Notes: a model not told the origin generated them from the letters alone. A stretch of DNA of 64,000 bases from Geotalea sp. SG265 (GCF_022808985.1 NZ_JAKZFT010000012.1:58241-122240); one strand, 5' to 3'. Numbered from the stretch's first letter, positions 47,650 through 56,379 are shown. Numbers and translations are program-made.

Positions 47650-47807
47650 AACCACAAATGACACGAATTATCACGAATAAAAGCAGAAAGTAACTGCATG
47701 TCATAGCTCTTACAGAAAATCCTCCGGCAACGTGAAAAGTCAGAGGGGTTTTCACGGAGCGTATAAAGGGCGGATAAAAGCAGGTTTATTCGTGCCCATT
47801 CGTGGTT
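47650..47807. repeat. MITE-like element with CACGAAT-rich inverted ends between nuoI and nuoJ
   Basis: Left end AACCACAAATGACACGAAT plus TCACGAATAAAAGCAG; right end AAGCAGGTTTATTCGTG plus CATTCGTGGTT. The ends are imperfect inverted repeats of about 35 bp enclosing about 90 bp of unrelated DNA. No ORF is seen inside. Confidence 0.75.
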
Positions 47808-47826
47808 GACCGATTCGAGGTTTACA

Positions 47827-48312
47827 ATGGAACAGGCACTTTTCTACATACTGGCGGTGGTGGCGGTCGTTGCCACGATCTTCGCCATCACCGAAAAACA
47901 TGCGGTCCATGCCATCGTCTACCTGGTCACCTCCTTCTTTGCACTGGCGGTGATCTTTTTTCTTCTCAACGCTCCACTGGTGGCGGTTTTCGAGGTAATC
48001 ATCTATGCCGGTGCCATTATGGTGCTCTTCATGTTTGTCATCATGATGCTCGACCTGAGCCACCCGGAGAAGGTAGGGCTGCCCCGCCTCGCCCACTGGT
48101 GGCCGGCCCTTCTCATGGGGAGCATTATTCTGGCCGCGCTCGTTGCTTTGCTCGTGGCACGGCCCCAGCCGGTGCCTGGGCCGGTGGCCGAGATCGGCAT
48201 CCGTGATTTCAGCCGGGCGCTCTTCCAGAAATACGGCATTGCCGTGGAGATCATCTCCATGCAGCTGCTGTTCGCGCTTGTCGGAGCATTGTATCTGGGG
48301 AGGCGACGGTGA
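47827..48312 (+). CDS. nuoJ: NADH-quinone oxidoreductase subunit J
   Basis: A 161-aa membrane subunit with five helices (ALFYILAVVAVVATIFAIT; HAIVYLVTSFFALAVIFFLL; VFEVIIYAGAIMVLFMFVIMML, the conserved TM3; then two more). ATG 47827 lies behind TTCGAGGTTTACA, which doubles as Shine-Dalgarno; an upstream ATG at 47806 is within the intergenic element and is rejected. Confidence 0.95.
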   Translation: MEQALFYILAVVAVVATIFAITEKHAVHAIVYLVTSFFALAVIFFLLNAPLVAVFEVIIYAGAIMVLFMFVIMMLDLSHPEKVGLPRLAHWWPALLMGSIILAALVALLVARPQPVPGPVAEIGIRDFSRALFQKYGIAVEIISMQLLFALVGALYLGRRR

Positions 48313-48319
48313 TGAACAA

Positions 48320-48353
48320 AGTTCGAGGTTCAAGGTTCGGTGTTCGAGGTTCA
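48320..48353. repeat. GTTCGAGGTTC direct array between nuoJ and nuoK
   Basis: GTTCGAGGTTC occurs twice, separated by AAGGTTCGGT. The second copy ends three bases before the nuoK ATG, and its GAGG is the only good Shine-Dalgarno for that gene. Same motif as in the nuoA-nuoBCD gap. Confidence 0.7.
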
Positions 48354-48355
48354 TC

Positions 48356-48664
48356 ATGATCGTGCCCTTGTTGCATATACTGATTTTAGCTGGCGTTCTT
48401 TTCGTCCTCGGCCTGGTTTGCACCATGGTCTGGCGGATGAATGTCATCATGATGCTGATCGGTATCGAGATCATGCTCAACGCGGCCATGCTCGCCTTTG
48501 TCGGCGCGGCCAACTACTGGGGGAGTGCAGATGGACAGGTTTTTTCCCTGATGATCATGGCCATGACCTCTGCCGAGGTTTCCTTGGCTCTGGCGCTGGT
48601 GGTCTACCTGCACCGCTGGCGGAAGACGGTCAATGCCGATGAATTCAACAGCATGAAAGGCTGA
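48356..48664 (+). CDS. nuoK: NADH-quinone oxidoreductase subunit K
   Basis: A 102-aa three-helix membrane subunit homologous to MrpC. Conserved Glu residues lie in MMLIGIEIMLNAAMLAFVG and MTSAEVSLALALVV, part of the proton path. Starts at ATG 48356 directly after the repeat. Confidence 0.96.
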   Translation: MIVPLLHILILAGVLFVLGLVCTMVWRMNVIMMLIGIEIMLNAAMLAFVGAANYWGSADGQVFSLMIMAMTSAEVSLALALVVYLHRWRKTVNADEFNSMKG

Positions 48665-48670
48665 GATATC

Positions 48671-50581
48671 TTGAAACTCTACCTGGTTCTCATACTCGTC
48701 CTGCCTTTGATGGGGGGGGTGGTCAATGCCGTCGTCGGCAGAAATCTGCCCCGGCGCATTAGCGAATGGTTGGCCTGCGGCGTCGTCTGGGGTGCCTTCG
48801 TCTGCAGTCTCCTTGCCTATGGCGCCTATCAGTCGCCGGTGAAGGTCGAACTTGCCTCATGGCTGGCGAGTTTCGATCTCAAGGCCCCTTTCAGCCTCTA
48901 TCTCGACCCGCTGGCACTGGTCATGGTGCTGATGATCACTTTCGTCTGCGGGCTGATCCATGTCTACTCCGTGGGCTACATGGCCGGCGATGCCGACTAC
49001 GCCCGCTATTTCGCCCTGCTCAACCTCTTCGTCTTCGCCATGTTGTTGCTGGTGCTGGCGGAGAACCTGCCGCTTCTCTACCTGGGGTGGGAGGGGGTCG
49101 GTTTCTGCTCCTATGCCCTGATCGGCTTCTGGTACCGTGAGGAAAAATTTGCCACCGCCGGGCGCAAGGCCTTCATCGTCACCCGTATCGGCGACACCGC
49201 CTTCGGCATTGCCATCTTCTGGATGTTCCAGCTCTTCCACACCCTTTCCATTACCAAGCTGAACGGCCTTGGTTTCCTGATGCCGGTCGGTGTCGTTACC
49301 GCCTTGGGACTGCTCCTGCTCTTCGGCGCCATGGGCAAATCGGCCCAGCTGCCACTCATGGTCTGGCTTCCCGATGCCATGGCCGGCCCGACCCCCGTTT
49401 CCGCCCAGATCCATGCGGCAACCATGGTCACCGCCGGAGTCTATCTCCTCGCCCGAATGTTTCCCCTCATCGGCACGTCCACCACTGTGCAGGCAGCCAT
49501 CGCCCTTACCGGCGCCCTGACCGCCTTTTATGCGGCCACTTGTGCCCTAGCCCAGCGGGACCTGAAGCGCATCCTGGCCTACTCCACCATCAGCCAGATC
49601 GGCTATATGATGCTGGGGGTCGGCTGCGGCGCCATTAGTGCCGCTACTTTTCATCTCCTGATTCATGCCTTTTTCAAGGCGCTGCTCTTCCTCGCTGCCG
49701 GCTGCGTCATTGCGGCAATGCACCATGAACAGGACATCTTCCGCATGGGGGGGCTGAAGAGCCGTCTGCCGCTCACCTTCTGGCCCTTTCTTGCCGGTGC
49801 CGTCTGCCTGGCAGGCATTCCGCTCACCGGTGGCTTTTTCAGCAAGGACTCCATCCTTCTGGCGGCCTGGGAGAAGGGGGGGCCCCTCTATGGCGGGCTC
49901 TACGTTCTCGGCCTGGTGACGGCGCTCATTACCTCCATCTACACCTTCCGCATGGTCTATCTGGTCTTCTTCGGTCCCCTCTCCCCAGCCCTCTCCTCTA
50001 GGCCCTTGGGGGCCCATGAGGGGAGGGGGAACTCTCCCGTGCCGCGGGTCATGGAGCTGATGCTCATACCTCTAGCGATCCTGGCGCTCGCTGGCGGGTT
50101 GATCAACCCGCCTTCCTACCTAGGCCATGGCTGGCTGGAGCGCTTTCTCTCCGGCACCTTAAGCAAGGAATCTGCGGGGGCTGGACACGCCATCGAGCTG
50201 ACGCTACAGGGAGTTGCCACAGTCGTGGCCCTGGCAGGCCTTGCCGTTGCCCATATCAGGTATGGCAGGGGACGGGGCAGGGCCATTTCCGCAGCGGTGC
50301 AGCCGGCAACCGGCATCACCGCCTTTCTGCTCAATGGCTGGTATGCGGACGATCTTTACCGCCTGCTCTTTATCCGCCCCTACAAGGCGCTGGCGGACAT
50401 GTTGTGGCAGCGGATCGACGAAGGGGTCATCGACAATGCCCTGGACCGGCTGGCGGAGATTCTGGGGCGGATGGGACGGGGCCTGGGTAGCTGGACCAGC
50501 GGCCAGGTCTCCCTTTACATCGCCAGTTTTGCTGCCGGGGGAGCTCTGATCCTCGGTTATCTTGCCTGGACGGTGTGGTGA
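48671..50581 (+). CDS. nuoL: NADH-quinone oxidoreductase subunit L
   Basis: A 636-aa antiporter-like proton-pumping subunit with about sixteen helices. Signatures: PLLYLGWEGVGFCSYALIGFWY (the essential Glu), MGKSAQLPLMVWLPDAMAGPTPVSAQIHAATMVTAGVYLLARMFP, RILAYSTISQIGYMMLG, HAFFKALLFLAAG. The start is TTG 48671, as no ATG fits. Between two C-terminal helices (about residues 435-458) the loop GPLSPALSSRPLGAHEGRGNSPVPRV is encoded by a GC-rich palindrome resembling a REP sequence. Stop overlaps nuoM by one base. Confidence 0.95.
   Translation: MKLYLVLILVLPLMGGVVNAVVGRNLPRRISEWLACGVVWGAFVCSLLAYGAYQSPVKVELASWLASFDLKAPFSLYLDPLALVMVLMITFVCGLIHVYSVGYMAGDADYARYFALLNLFVFAMLLLVLAENLPLLYLGWEGVGFCSYALIGFWYREEKFATAGRKAFIVTRIGDTAFGIAIFWMFQLFHTLSITKLNGLGFLMPVGVVTALGLLLLFGAMGKSAQLPLMVWLPDAMAGPTPVSAQIHAATMVTAGVYLLARMFPLIGTSTTVQAAIALTGALTAFYAATCALAQRDLKRILAYSTISQIGYMMLGVGCGAISAATFHLLIHAFFKALLFLAAGCVIAAMHHEQDIFRMGGLKSRLPLTFWPFLAGAVCLAGIPLTGGFFSKDSILLAAWEKGGPLYGGLYVLGLVTALITSIYTFRMVYLVFFGPLSPALSSRPLGAHEGRGNSPVPRVMELMLIPLAILALAGGLINPPSYLGHGWLERFLSGTLSKESAGAGHAIELTLQGVATVVALAGLAVAHIRYGRGRGRAISAAVQPATGITAFLLNGWYADDLYRLLFIRPYKALADMLWQRIDEGVIDNALDRLAEILGRMGRGLGSWTSGQVSLYIASFAAGGALILGYLAWTVW
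49975..50034. repeat. REP-like palindrome within nuoL coding sequence
   Basis: CTCCCCAGCCCTCTCC, then CTCTAGGCCC-TTGG-GGGCCCATGAG, then GGGAGGGGGAA: a palindromic pyrimidine/purine module of the type usually intergenic. It stays in frame and encodes a loop between helices. Confidence 0.6.
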
Positions 50582-52068
50582 TGGCGTATCCGTTGCTTTC
50601 CATAGTGGTGTTCCTTCCCCTGGTGGGGGGGCTTGCCCTGCTGCCATTCTGGAAACGGGAAGGGCTGGCCAGGTGGATTGCTCTGGTCACGGCCCTGGCC
50701 GAACTGGCTGTCTGCAGCCTGTTCATTTCCCGTGCCGGTTCCGCCACCACAGGCCCGTCCGGTTTCGCCTTTCTGTTTGTGGAGGACTATTCCTGGATCG
50801 GGCGTCTTGGTATCCGCTACACCCTCGGTCTGGACGGCATCAATCTGCTCATGGTGCTTCTGACCGCCTTTATTACCGCCATCGCCGTGCTTGTTTCCTG
50901 GCGCGGCATAGAAGAGCGGGTCGCCCTGCATTTTGCCGCTATCCTCGTCATGGAAACGGGGATCATGGGGGTTTTCCTCGCCCTGGACCTGGTGCTTTTC
51001 TATCTCTTCTGGGAAGTGATGCTGGTGCCCATGTTCATCCTCATCGGCATCTGGGGGCATGGGCGGCGCATCTATTCGGCGGTGAAGTTCTTCCTTTACA
51101 CCCTGGCGGGATCGCTGCTCATGCTCCTGGCGATCATCGCCCTCTACCTGATCCACGGCGCCCAGAGCGGCAGCTATACCTTTGCTCTGCCGGCACTGCT
51201 GCAGACCCATCTTGACCCCACCACGGCCGGGTGGCTTTTTGCCGCCTTTCTCCTCGCTTTTGCCATAAAAGTACCACTTTTCCCGCTTCATACCTGGCTG
51301 CCCGACGCCCACACCGACGCACCCACTGCAGGCAGCGTCATCCTGGCCGGCCTGCTCCTGAAAACCGGCGCCTACGGCCTGATCCGCTTCGGTTTTCCCC
51401 TCTTTCCCCAGGCTGCCAGGGCAAGTGCGACGCTGCTCTTTATCCTGGCGGTGATCGGCATCGTCTACGGCTCGTGGGTCGCCTATGCCCAGCGGGACAT
51501 GAAGCGGCTCGTCGCCTACTCCAGCGTCGGCCATATGGGCTTTGTTGCCTTGGGAATCGCTGCCTGGACCCCCTTGGCCCTCTCCGGCGCCATTCTGCAG
51601 ATGGTCAACCACGGAGTCACCACGGGAGCGCTCTTCGCCCTGGTGGGGATGCTGGACGAGCGGGCCGCCACCCGGGAAATAGATGCCTATGGGGGGCTCT
51701 GGGGCAAGGTTCCCATGCTCTCCTTTTTCTTCCTCTTCTTTGCCATGGCTTCCGCCGGGCTTCCAGGACTTAACAACTTTGCCGGAGAATTCATCATTCT
51801 CACCGGTACCTTTCCGGTCGCTCCCTGGGCCGTTGTCCTCGGTTTCTTCGGCGTCGTTCTCGGACTTATCTACGTGGTGCGCCTGGTGCAGGAGGTGCTC
51901 TTCGTCCGGGAGCGGACGGCAATGCCTCTGGCCGACCTGTCCCTGCGCGAGGGGGCGCTTCTGACCGTACTGGCCGTGACGGCGCTCTATCTTGGCGTCC
52001 ATCCCTCCCCGGTGCTGGAACTGGTCCGGGCACCGGTACAACTCCTGTCCGGGGGAGGGGCGCCATGA
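50581..52068 (+). CDS. nuoM: NADH-quinone oxidoreductase subunit M
   Basis: A 495-aa antiporter-like subunit with about fourteen helices. Diagnostic text: LFYLFWEVMLVPMFILIGIWGHGRRIYSAVKFFLYTLAGS, AFAIKVPLFPLHTWLPDAHTDAPTAGSVILAGLLLKTGAYGLIRFGFPLFP, RDMKRLVAYSSVGHMGFV. The start overlaps the nuoL stop; the stop overlaps nuoN by 4 nt. Confidence 0.96.
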   Translation: MAYPLLSIVVFLPLVGGLALLPFWKREGLARWIALVTALAELAVCSLFISRAGSATTGPSGFAFLFVEDYSWIGRLGIRYTLGLDGINLLMVLLTAFITAIAVLVSWRGIEERVALHFAAILVMETGIMGVFLALDLVLFYLFWEVMLVPMFILIGIWGHGRRIYSAVKFFLYTLAGSLLMLLAIIALYLIHGAQSGSYTFALPALLQTHLDPTTAGWLFAAFLLAFAIKVPLFPLHTWLPDAHTDAPTAGSVILAGLLLKTGAYGLIRFGFPLFPQAARASATLLFILAVIGIVYGSWVAYAQRDMKRLVAYSSVGHMGFVALGIAAWTPLALSGAILQMVNHGVTTGALFALVGMLDERAATREIDAYGGLWGKVPMLSFFFLFFAMASAGLPGLNNFAGEFIILTGTFPVAPWAVVLGFFGVVLGLIYVVRLVQEVLFVRERTAMPLADLSLREGALLTVLAVTALYLGVHPSPVLELVRAPVQLLSGGGAP

Positions 52069-53471
52069 CCATTAACGATCTGTGGAGCGTCATGCCCCTG
52101 GTAATTCTGGCCGGCGGCGCCCTGCTCATTCTTCTTGCCGGTGCGGTCAGGCCGGGGGGATTCGGCACCGGCCTCGGTGTGGTTGCCACCTTGGGCGCCG
52201 TCGCCTGGACTGTGGCCATGCCGTTATTTTTCACGTCACCCACCCTTGGCATCGCCTTCGGCCCCTTTGCCCGCTTCTTCAGCACGGTATTTTTGCTGGC
52301 TGCAGCCGTCACCCTGCTCCTTTCCCATCATTACAACAGGGGACGGGGCATCCGCGGCGAAGAATACCCGGCGACGGTTCTTTTTGCCGCCTTTGGCATG
52401 GTGGTGGTCAGCGCCTCGACCAACCTCCTCATCCTCTTCCTGGGGGTCGAGGCCATGACATTCGCCTTCTATATCCTTGCCGCCATCGACCTGAACCGCA
52501 GCGAATCGGCGGAGGCAGGGCTCAAGTATCTCCTGCTCGGGGCCATTTCCGCCGCCTGCATTGCCTTCGGCATCGCCCTCCTCTATGGTGCTTCCGGGAC
52601 CCTCAATACCCGTGAGGCGGCCAGATTGACCCTGGCGGTTACCGGCAGCGACCCTCTTGCCCTCGCCGGTTGGGGAATGCTCCTCGTCGGCATCGCCTTC
52701 AAGATATCCCTGGTTCCGGCCCATCTCTGGACTCCGGATGTTTACCAGGGGGCGCCGACGCCGGTGGTCGCTTTCCTTTCCACCGCCTCCAAGGGAACGG
52801 CCATCGTTTTCGTCCTGCTGCTTCTCTGGGAAGGAGGGGGGGGGAAGGCACTGCACGGTCCGCTCTGGGGACTGTCCCTGCTTTCCATGGTGACAGGGAA
52901 CCTTGCCGCACTGCTGCAATCAAATGTGAGACGGATGCTCGCCTACTCTTCCATTGCCCAGATGGGCTACGTGATGCTGGCGTTTCTGGGGGGGCCGGGG
53001 GAGGGCTTTACGGCGGTGATCCTTTACGTGGTGGCCTACACGGCCATGAATCTGGCCGCCTTCGGCGCCGTGGCCACTCTCTCCGGAGGGGGGGCTGGGG
53101 AGGAGATCGACGATTTGCGGGGAATGGGCTACAGCCGGCCCTTTCCGGCGGCGGTGCTGGCTCTCGCCGTGTTCGCCCTGGCGGGCATCCCCCCCACCGT
53201 CGGTTTTATCGGCAAGTTCTTCATCTTTTATGCTGCCTTCAGGGGAGGGGAGGTTCCCCTGGCCATCATCGGCATACTCACGGCAGCGGCATCGGCATTC
53301 TATTACCTGCGGGTGGTGGTCAACCTCTACATGCATCCCACACGCCTGCCTGAAGAACGTTCAACCTCCATCACGGAAACCCTCGCCCTCGCTGCTTCGG
53401 CAGTAGCCATCCTTTTCATCGGCATCTATCCGGCTCCGCTTCTCCAGGCGATTGGACGACTCATCCCCTGA
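52065..53471 (+). CDS. nuoN: NADH-quinone oxidoreductase subunit N
   Basis: The 468-aa last subunit of the operon, also antiporter-like. Signatures: LFLGVEAMTFAFYILAAIDLNRSESAEAGLKYLLLGAISAACIAFGIALLYGASGT, GIAFKISLVPAHLWTPDVYQGAPTPVVAFLSTASKG, RRMLAYSSIAQMGYVMLAFLG. It ends 19 bp from the convergent pabBC stop, with no clear terminator between. Confidence 0.96.
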   Translation: MTINDLWSVMPLVILAGGALLILLAGAVRPGGFGTGLGVVATLGAVAWTVAMPLFFTSPTLGIAFGPFARFFSTVFLLAAAVTLLLSHHYNRGRGIRGEEYPATVLFAAFGMVVVSASTNLLILFLGVEAMTFAFYILAAIDLNRSESAEAGLKYLLLGAISAACIAFGIALLYGASGTLNTREAARLTLAVTGSDPLALAGWGMLLVGIAFKISLVPAHLWTPDVYQGAPTPVVAFLSTASKGTAIVFVLLLLWEGGGGKALHGPLWGLSLLSMVTGNLAALLQSNVRRMLAYSSIAQMGYVMLAFLGGPGEGFTAVILYVVAYTAMNLAAFGAVATLSGGGAGEEIDDLRGMGYSRPFPAAVLALAVFALAGIPPTVGFIGKFFIFYAAFRGGEVPLAIIGILTAAASAFYYLRVVVNLYMHPTRLPEERSTSITETLALAASAVAILFIGIYPAPLLQAIGRLIP

Positions 53472-53490
53472 AGCCTGCCCGGCAGCTATT

Positions 53491-55263
53491 TCAGCTAATT
53501 GGGGGCGCCACCTTGACGCGGTACATGCCCCGTACCGAGTTGATCAGGTAGACATCATGACCGTGAAGCTGGTCGAGCGTGATGATTCGCTCCTCGATCC
53601 TCTTCATTTCCAGGAGTGACTGGCGGAAGGTGCCCGGCAGCAGGCCGCACTGAACGGGTGGGGTACAGAGCACCCCATGCAGATCGACCACCACGTTGGC
53701 AATGGTGGATTCGGTCACCTCGCCATCCCCATTGTACATGATCACATCGTCATACCCGCTACAGGCGGCGAGACATCGCCGGTACACATCCCGGCAGGTG
53801 GTCTTGTGATAGAGGAACGGGTCCGACTTATCCACCGGAAAGGGGGCAACGGCGGCCTCCTTGGGTGATGTATCGCCGGACTGGATCAGCGGCTCGACCT
53901 GTGATGTGAAGGTGCCGTCCTGCTCCAGGAGGAGCCTGACCTTGTGGGGGAATGGTTGCAGCCGCCGGGAGAGGTCGGCCAGATGCCGGCGCAGGTCGTC
54001 CTCAGCCATGGAATAATCGAAATATGCCGCCGACTGTGCCATGCGCTTCAGGTGGTGTTCCAGCAGCCGGTATCTTTCTTCAGGCGTCCAGAGAATGGAT
54101 TCCAGAAGCGAAAAACCGACCGGGCGCGCCCGGAGCACCGCCGCCTTGGTACGTGATTCGGCCAGCTCGTTCTGCCACTGGGAATCCCAGACAATTCCCC
54201 CGCCAGTGCCGTATTCGACGGCATTCTCCTGCCCGCTGAAAAGCATGCTCCTGATAGCCACATTGAACTGGGCCCTGCGTCCGGGGGCGATAAAGCCGAT
54301 GGAGCCTGTATATATCCGCCGCGGTGATGTCTCAAGATTGGCGATGATCTGCATGGCTTGGTTTTTGGGTGCCCCGGTAATGGAAGCGGCAGGAAACATG
54401 GCCGCAAAGATGTCGGTGACCGATGCCCTTGTCCGCCCTCTGACCGAGGAGGTCATCTGCCAGAGAGTCGGATACTTCTCCAGGGTGAAGAGGCGGGGAA
54501 CATGGACGCTGCCCGTTTCGGCGATCCGGCCCAGGTCGTTGCGCACCATGTCCACGATCATCAGGTTTTCCGCTCGGTCCTTCTCCGAATTCTGCAAGGC
54601 TTGCCCCTGGCGCCAGTCCTCCTCCTGGGTCAGCCCCCGGGCGATGGTACCCTTCATGGGCCGGGACTCGATCATCTCGCCGTCAAGGCTGAAGAAAAGC
54701 TCCGGTGAAGCGCTGAGGATGGAAAACGACTTGGTGGTAATAGCGGCGCCGAACGGTGCGGACTTCCCCTGCAGCAGGCCGAGGAAGTCATGGATGGTGG
54801 CTGTCGATGATGGGCCGCGCAGGCGGTAGGTGTAGTTCACTTGGTAGGTGTCGCCACTTTTGATGTGCTCTTTTATCTGCTCGAAAGCCGAACGGTACGC
54901 TTCAGGCGAAACTGTGGCAAGCCAGGGCACCTTGAGCCAGGTCGATTCCGATGGAGGGAAACCGGTAGCCTGTTGTGGCCCATGGTACAGCCCGAACCAG
55001 AGGATCGGCAGATCGCTGTCATCAGGTCGCACCTGCAGCGCAGGATCGAATGCGGGCGCAGCCTCGTAAGCGACCATTCCTGCGGCGTACAATCCGCGTC
55101 GATCAACAGCTTCCTCCACATATCTGAGACAGGAGAGCACTTCAGCGACGGCATGAGCCTGTACGACCTCAACGGGGCGATCAAAATGAAGCCAGCAATC
55201 GGCCGCGCAGTCCCGTATCAGGACGTGATTGTCATGTGCATGCATTGATTGATGGCTACTCAT
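53491..55263 (-). CDS. pabBC: Aminodeoxychorismate synthase component I fused to 4-amino-4-deoxychorismate lyase
   Basis: A 590-aa bifunctional enzyme of p-aminobenzoate and folate synthesis. Residues about 1-370 are PabB, with SGDTYQVNYTYRLRG, SPELFFSLDG, ESRPMKGTIARG, NLMIVDMVRNDLGRIAETGSVHV, and ASITGAPKNQAMQIIANLE (chorismate-binding). Residues about 385-590 are PabC, a class IV PLP fold, with YNGDGEVTESTIANVVVDLHG and GLLPGTFRQSLLE. The PabB half has PIKGT replaced by PMKGT, as expected for ammonia-dependent attack on chorismate. ATG 55263 and ATG 55245 are both possible starts; neither has a strong Shine-Dalgarno. The amidotransferase PabA is not adjacent. Confidence 0.9.
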   Translation of the reverse strand: MSSHQSMHAHDNHVLIRDCAADCWLHFDRPVEVVQAHAVAEVLSCLRYVEEAVDRRGLYAAGMVAYEAAPAFDPALQVRPDDSDLPILWFGLYHGPQQATGFPPSESTWLKVPWLATVSPEAYRSAFEQIKEHIKSGDTYQVNYTYRLRGPSSTATIHDFLGLLQGKSAPFGAAITTKSFSILSASPELFFSLDGEMIESRPMKGTIARGLTQEEDWRQGQALQNSEKDRAENLMIVDMVRNDLGRIAETGSVHVPRLFTLEKYPTLWQMTSSVRGRTRASVTDIFAAMFPAASITGAPKNQAMQIIANLETSPRRIYTGSIGFIAPGRRAQFNVAIRSMLFSGQENAVEYGTGGGIVWDSQWQNELAESRTKAAVLRARPVGFSLLESILWTPEERYRLLEHHLKRMAQSAAYFDYSMAEDDLRRHLADLSRRLQPFPHKVRLLLEQDGTFTSQVEPLIQSGDTSPKEAAVAPFPVDKSDPFLYHKTTCRDVYRRCLAACSGYDDVIMYNGDGEVTESTIANVVVDLHGVLCTPPVQCGLLPGTFRQSLLEMKRIEERIITLDQLHGHDVYLINSVRGMYRVKVAPPIS

Positions 55264-55350
55264 TTAGGTGGATTTATCGGATGGAAACAGATGTAAGGCA
55301 TTTATAGCATAGATATTTCCAAGTTAAAAACAGGTGAAGGAAAAAACATG

Positions 55351-55379
55351 TTGACACTAGTTGGGTGTCCAACTATTTT
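55351..55379 (+). promoter_or_regulatory. marR promoter with embedded operator
   Basis: TTGACA (55351-55356), 17-bp spacer, TATTTT (55374-55379). The palindrome TTGGG-TG-TCCAA (55361-55372) fills the spacer, so bound repressor would block polymerase. The predicted start of transcription is about 55386, next to ATG 55387. Confidence 0.7.
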
Positions 55380-55386
55380 TAAGGGC

Positions 55387-55809
55387 ATGAACGGTTCCAA
55401 CATTGCCCACATTATCGGTGTCGTCAGGGAAAAGATCAACCGCTACCTGGCCAGGGAACTGGAGCGCTGTGCCGTCAAGGGGCTCGTGGCCTCCCATGGC
55501 AGCATCCTCTATCATCTCTTTCAGGAAGAGCAAGTATCCATGAAAAAACTGGCGGAGGTGGTCGGCCGGGACAAATCTACGGTTACAGTCCTGGTGGATA
55601 AACTGGTGAATCTGGGCTATGTGACGAAAAACAGCAGCGGTCCCGACCAGCGCTACTCCTATGTCAGTCTGACTAAGGATGGACGGGCGCTGGAGCCAGC
55701 TTTCAGGGAAATATCCGATAACCTGCTGGCGACGATCTTCAAGAATGTTTCCGAGAAAGAGCGGAACGAGGTGGTGAGGATTCTCAGCAAGATCGACAGC
55801 AACCTCTGA
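55387..55809 (+). CDS. MarR family transcriptional regulator
   Basis: A 140-aa winged-helix repressor: ASHGSILYHLFQEEQVSMKKLAEVVGRDKSTVTVLVDKLVNLGYVTKNSSGPDQRYSYVSLTKDGRAL. Helix-turn-helix at about residues 55-80, wing after it (DQRYSYVSLT). ATG 55387 is chosen because the upstream in-frame ATG 55348 lies ahead of the promoter. The matching operator ahead of the next gene suggests that it controls both itself and the flavin-type gene. A thiol or small-molecule inducer is unknown. Confidence 0.88.
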   Translation: MNGSNIAHIIGVVREKINRYLARELERCAVKGLVASHGSILYHLFQEEQVSMKKLAEVVGRDKSTVTVLVDKLVNLGYVTKNSSGPDQRYSYVSLTKDGRALEPAFREISDNLLATIFKNVSEKERNEVVRILSKIDSNL

Positions 55810-55827
55810 TTTTTTTTCGGCAAATGG

Positions 55828-55839
55828 TTGGATGTCCAA
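55828..55839. promoter_or_regulatory. Second MarR-type operator, upstream of PNPOx-like gene
   Basis: TTGGA-TG-TCCAA, a perfect 5-bp-arm palindrome, differing by one base from the one in the marR promoter. It lies 57 bp before the start codon of the downstream gene. Confidence 0.65.
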
Positions 55840-55895
55840 TCATGGCCTTACGCTGATGGTTCTCCACAGCGATCACACAACAAGGAGCAAACACT

Positions 55896-56300
55896 ATGAA
55901 AACGGTAACGGAATTTCTCACCAAGAACCGGACGGTCTACCTGGCCACCGTAGGCCTCGACGGCAATCCCAAGGTGCGTCCCTTCCAGTTCATGCTGGAG
56001 GACGGCGGCAGGCTTTATTTCTGCACCGCGAACAATAAGCCCGTTTATCGGGAGATGCAGAAGCATCCTGCAGTCGAATTCAGCATCTGCGACGAGAAGT
56101 TCGCCTGGCTGCGACTGTATGGCAAAGTCGTGTTCTCCCAGGATCGACCCATAAAGGAAAAGGTTCTGGAAGGGAATCCCCTGGTGAAGTCCATCTACAA
56201 AACTGCCGACAACCCTGCCTTCGAGATCTTCTACCTGGAAGGGGCCGGTGCCACCATTGCCGACTTCAGCGGCAACCCTCCCCAGACCTTCACATTCTGA
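55896..56300 (+). CDS. Pyridoxamine 5'-phosphate oxidase-like FMN-binding protein
   Basis: A 134-aa single split-barrel domain: MKTVTEFLTKNRTVYLATVGLDGNPKVRPFQFMLEDGGRLYFCTANNKPVYREMQKHPAVEFSICDEKFAWLRLYGKVVFS. Such proteins bind FMN or F420 and reduce varied substrates; few are true PdxH. AAGGAGC precedes ATG 55896. The shared operator with the upstream marR gene suggests an inducible detoxification role. A GC-rich hairpin follows. Confidence 0.88.
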   Translation: MKTVTEFLTKNRTVYLATVGLDGNPKVRPFQFMLEDGGRLYFCTANNKPVYREMQKHPAVEFSICDEKFAWLRLYGKVVFSQDRPIKEKVLEGNPLVKSIYKTADNPAFEIFYLEGAGATIADFSGNPPQTFTF

Positions 56301-56312
56301 CCGGTGCAAGAA

Positions 56313-56340
56313 CGCCCGGGGCACTAAGTCCCCGGGCCGT
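56313..56340. terminator. GC-rich hairpin between convergent genes
   Basis: GCCCGGGG and CCCCGGGC pair across an 8-nt loop; only weak T tracts flank it (GTTCTTC on the plus side). Confidence 0.55.
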
Positions 56341-56379
56341 TCTTCGCTTCAGGCTAATTCTATTGCAATGGGGATGATC

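Noticed and set aside
47650..47807. CRISPR array
   Set aside because: Repeats are few, degenerate and inverted, with no regular spacers; no cas gene is in the window.
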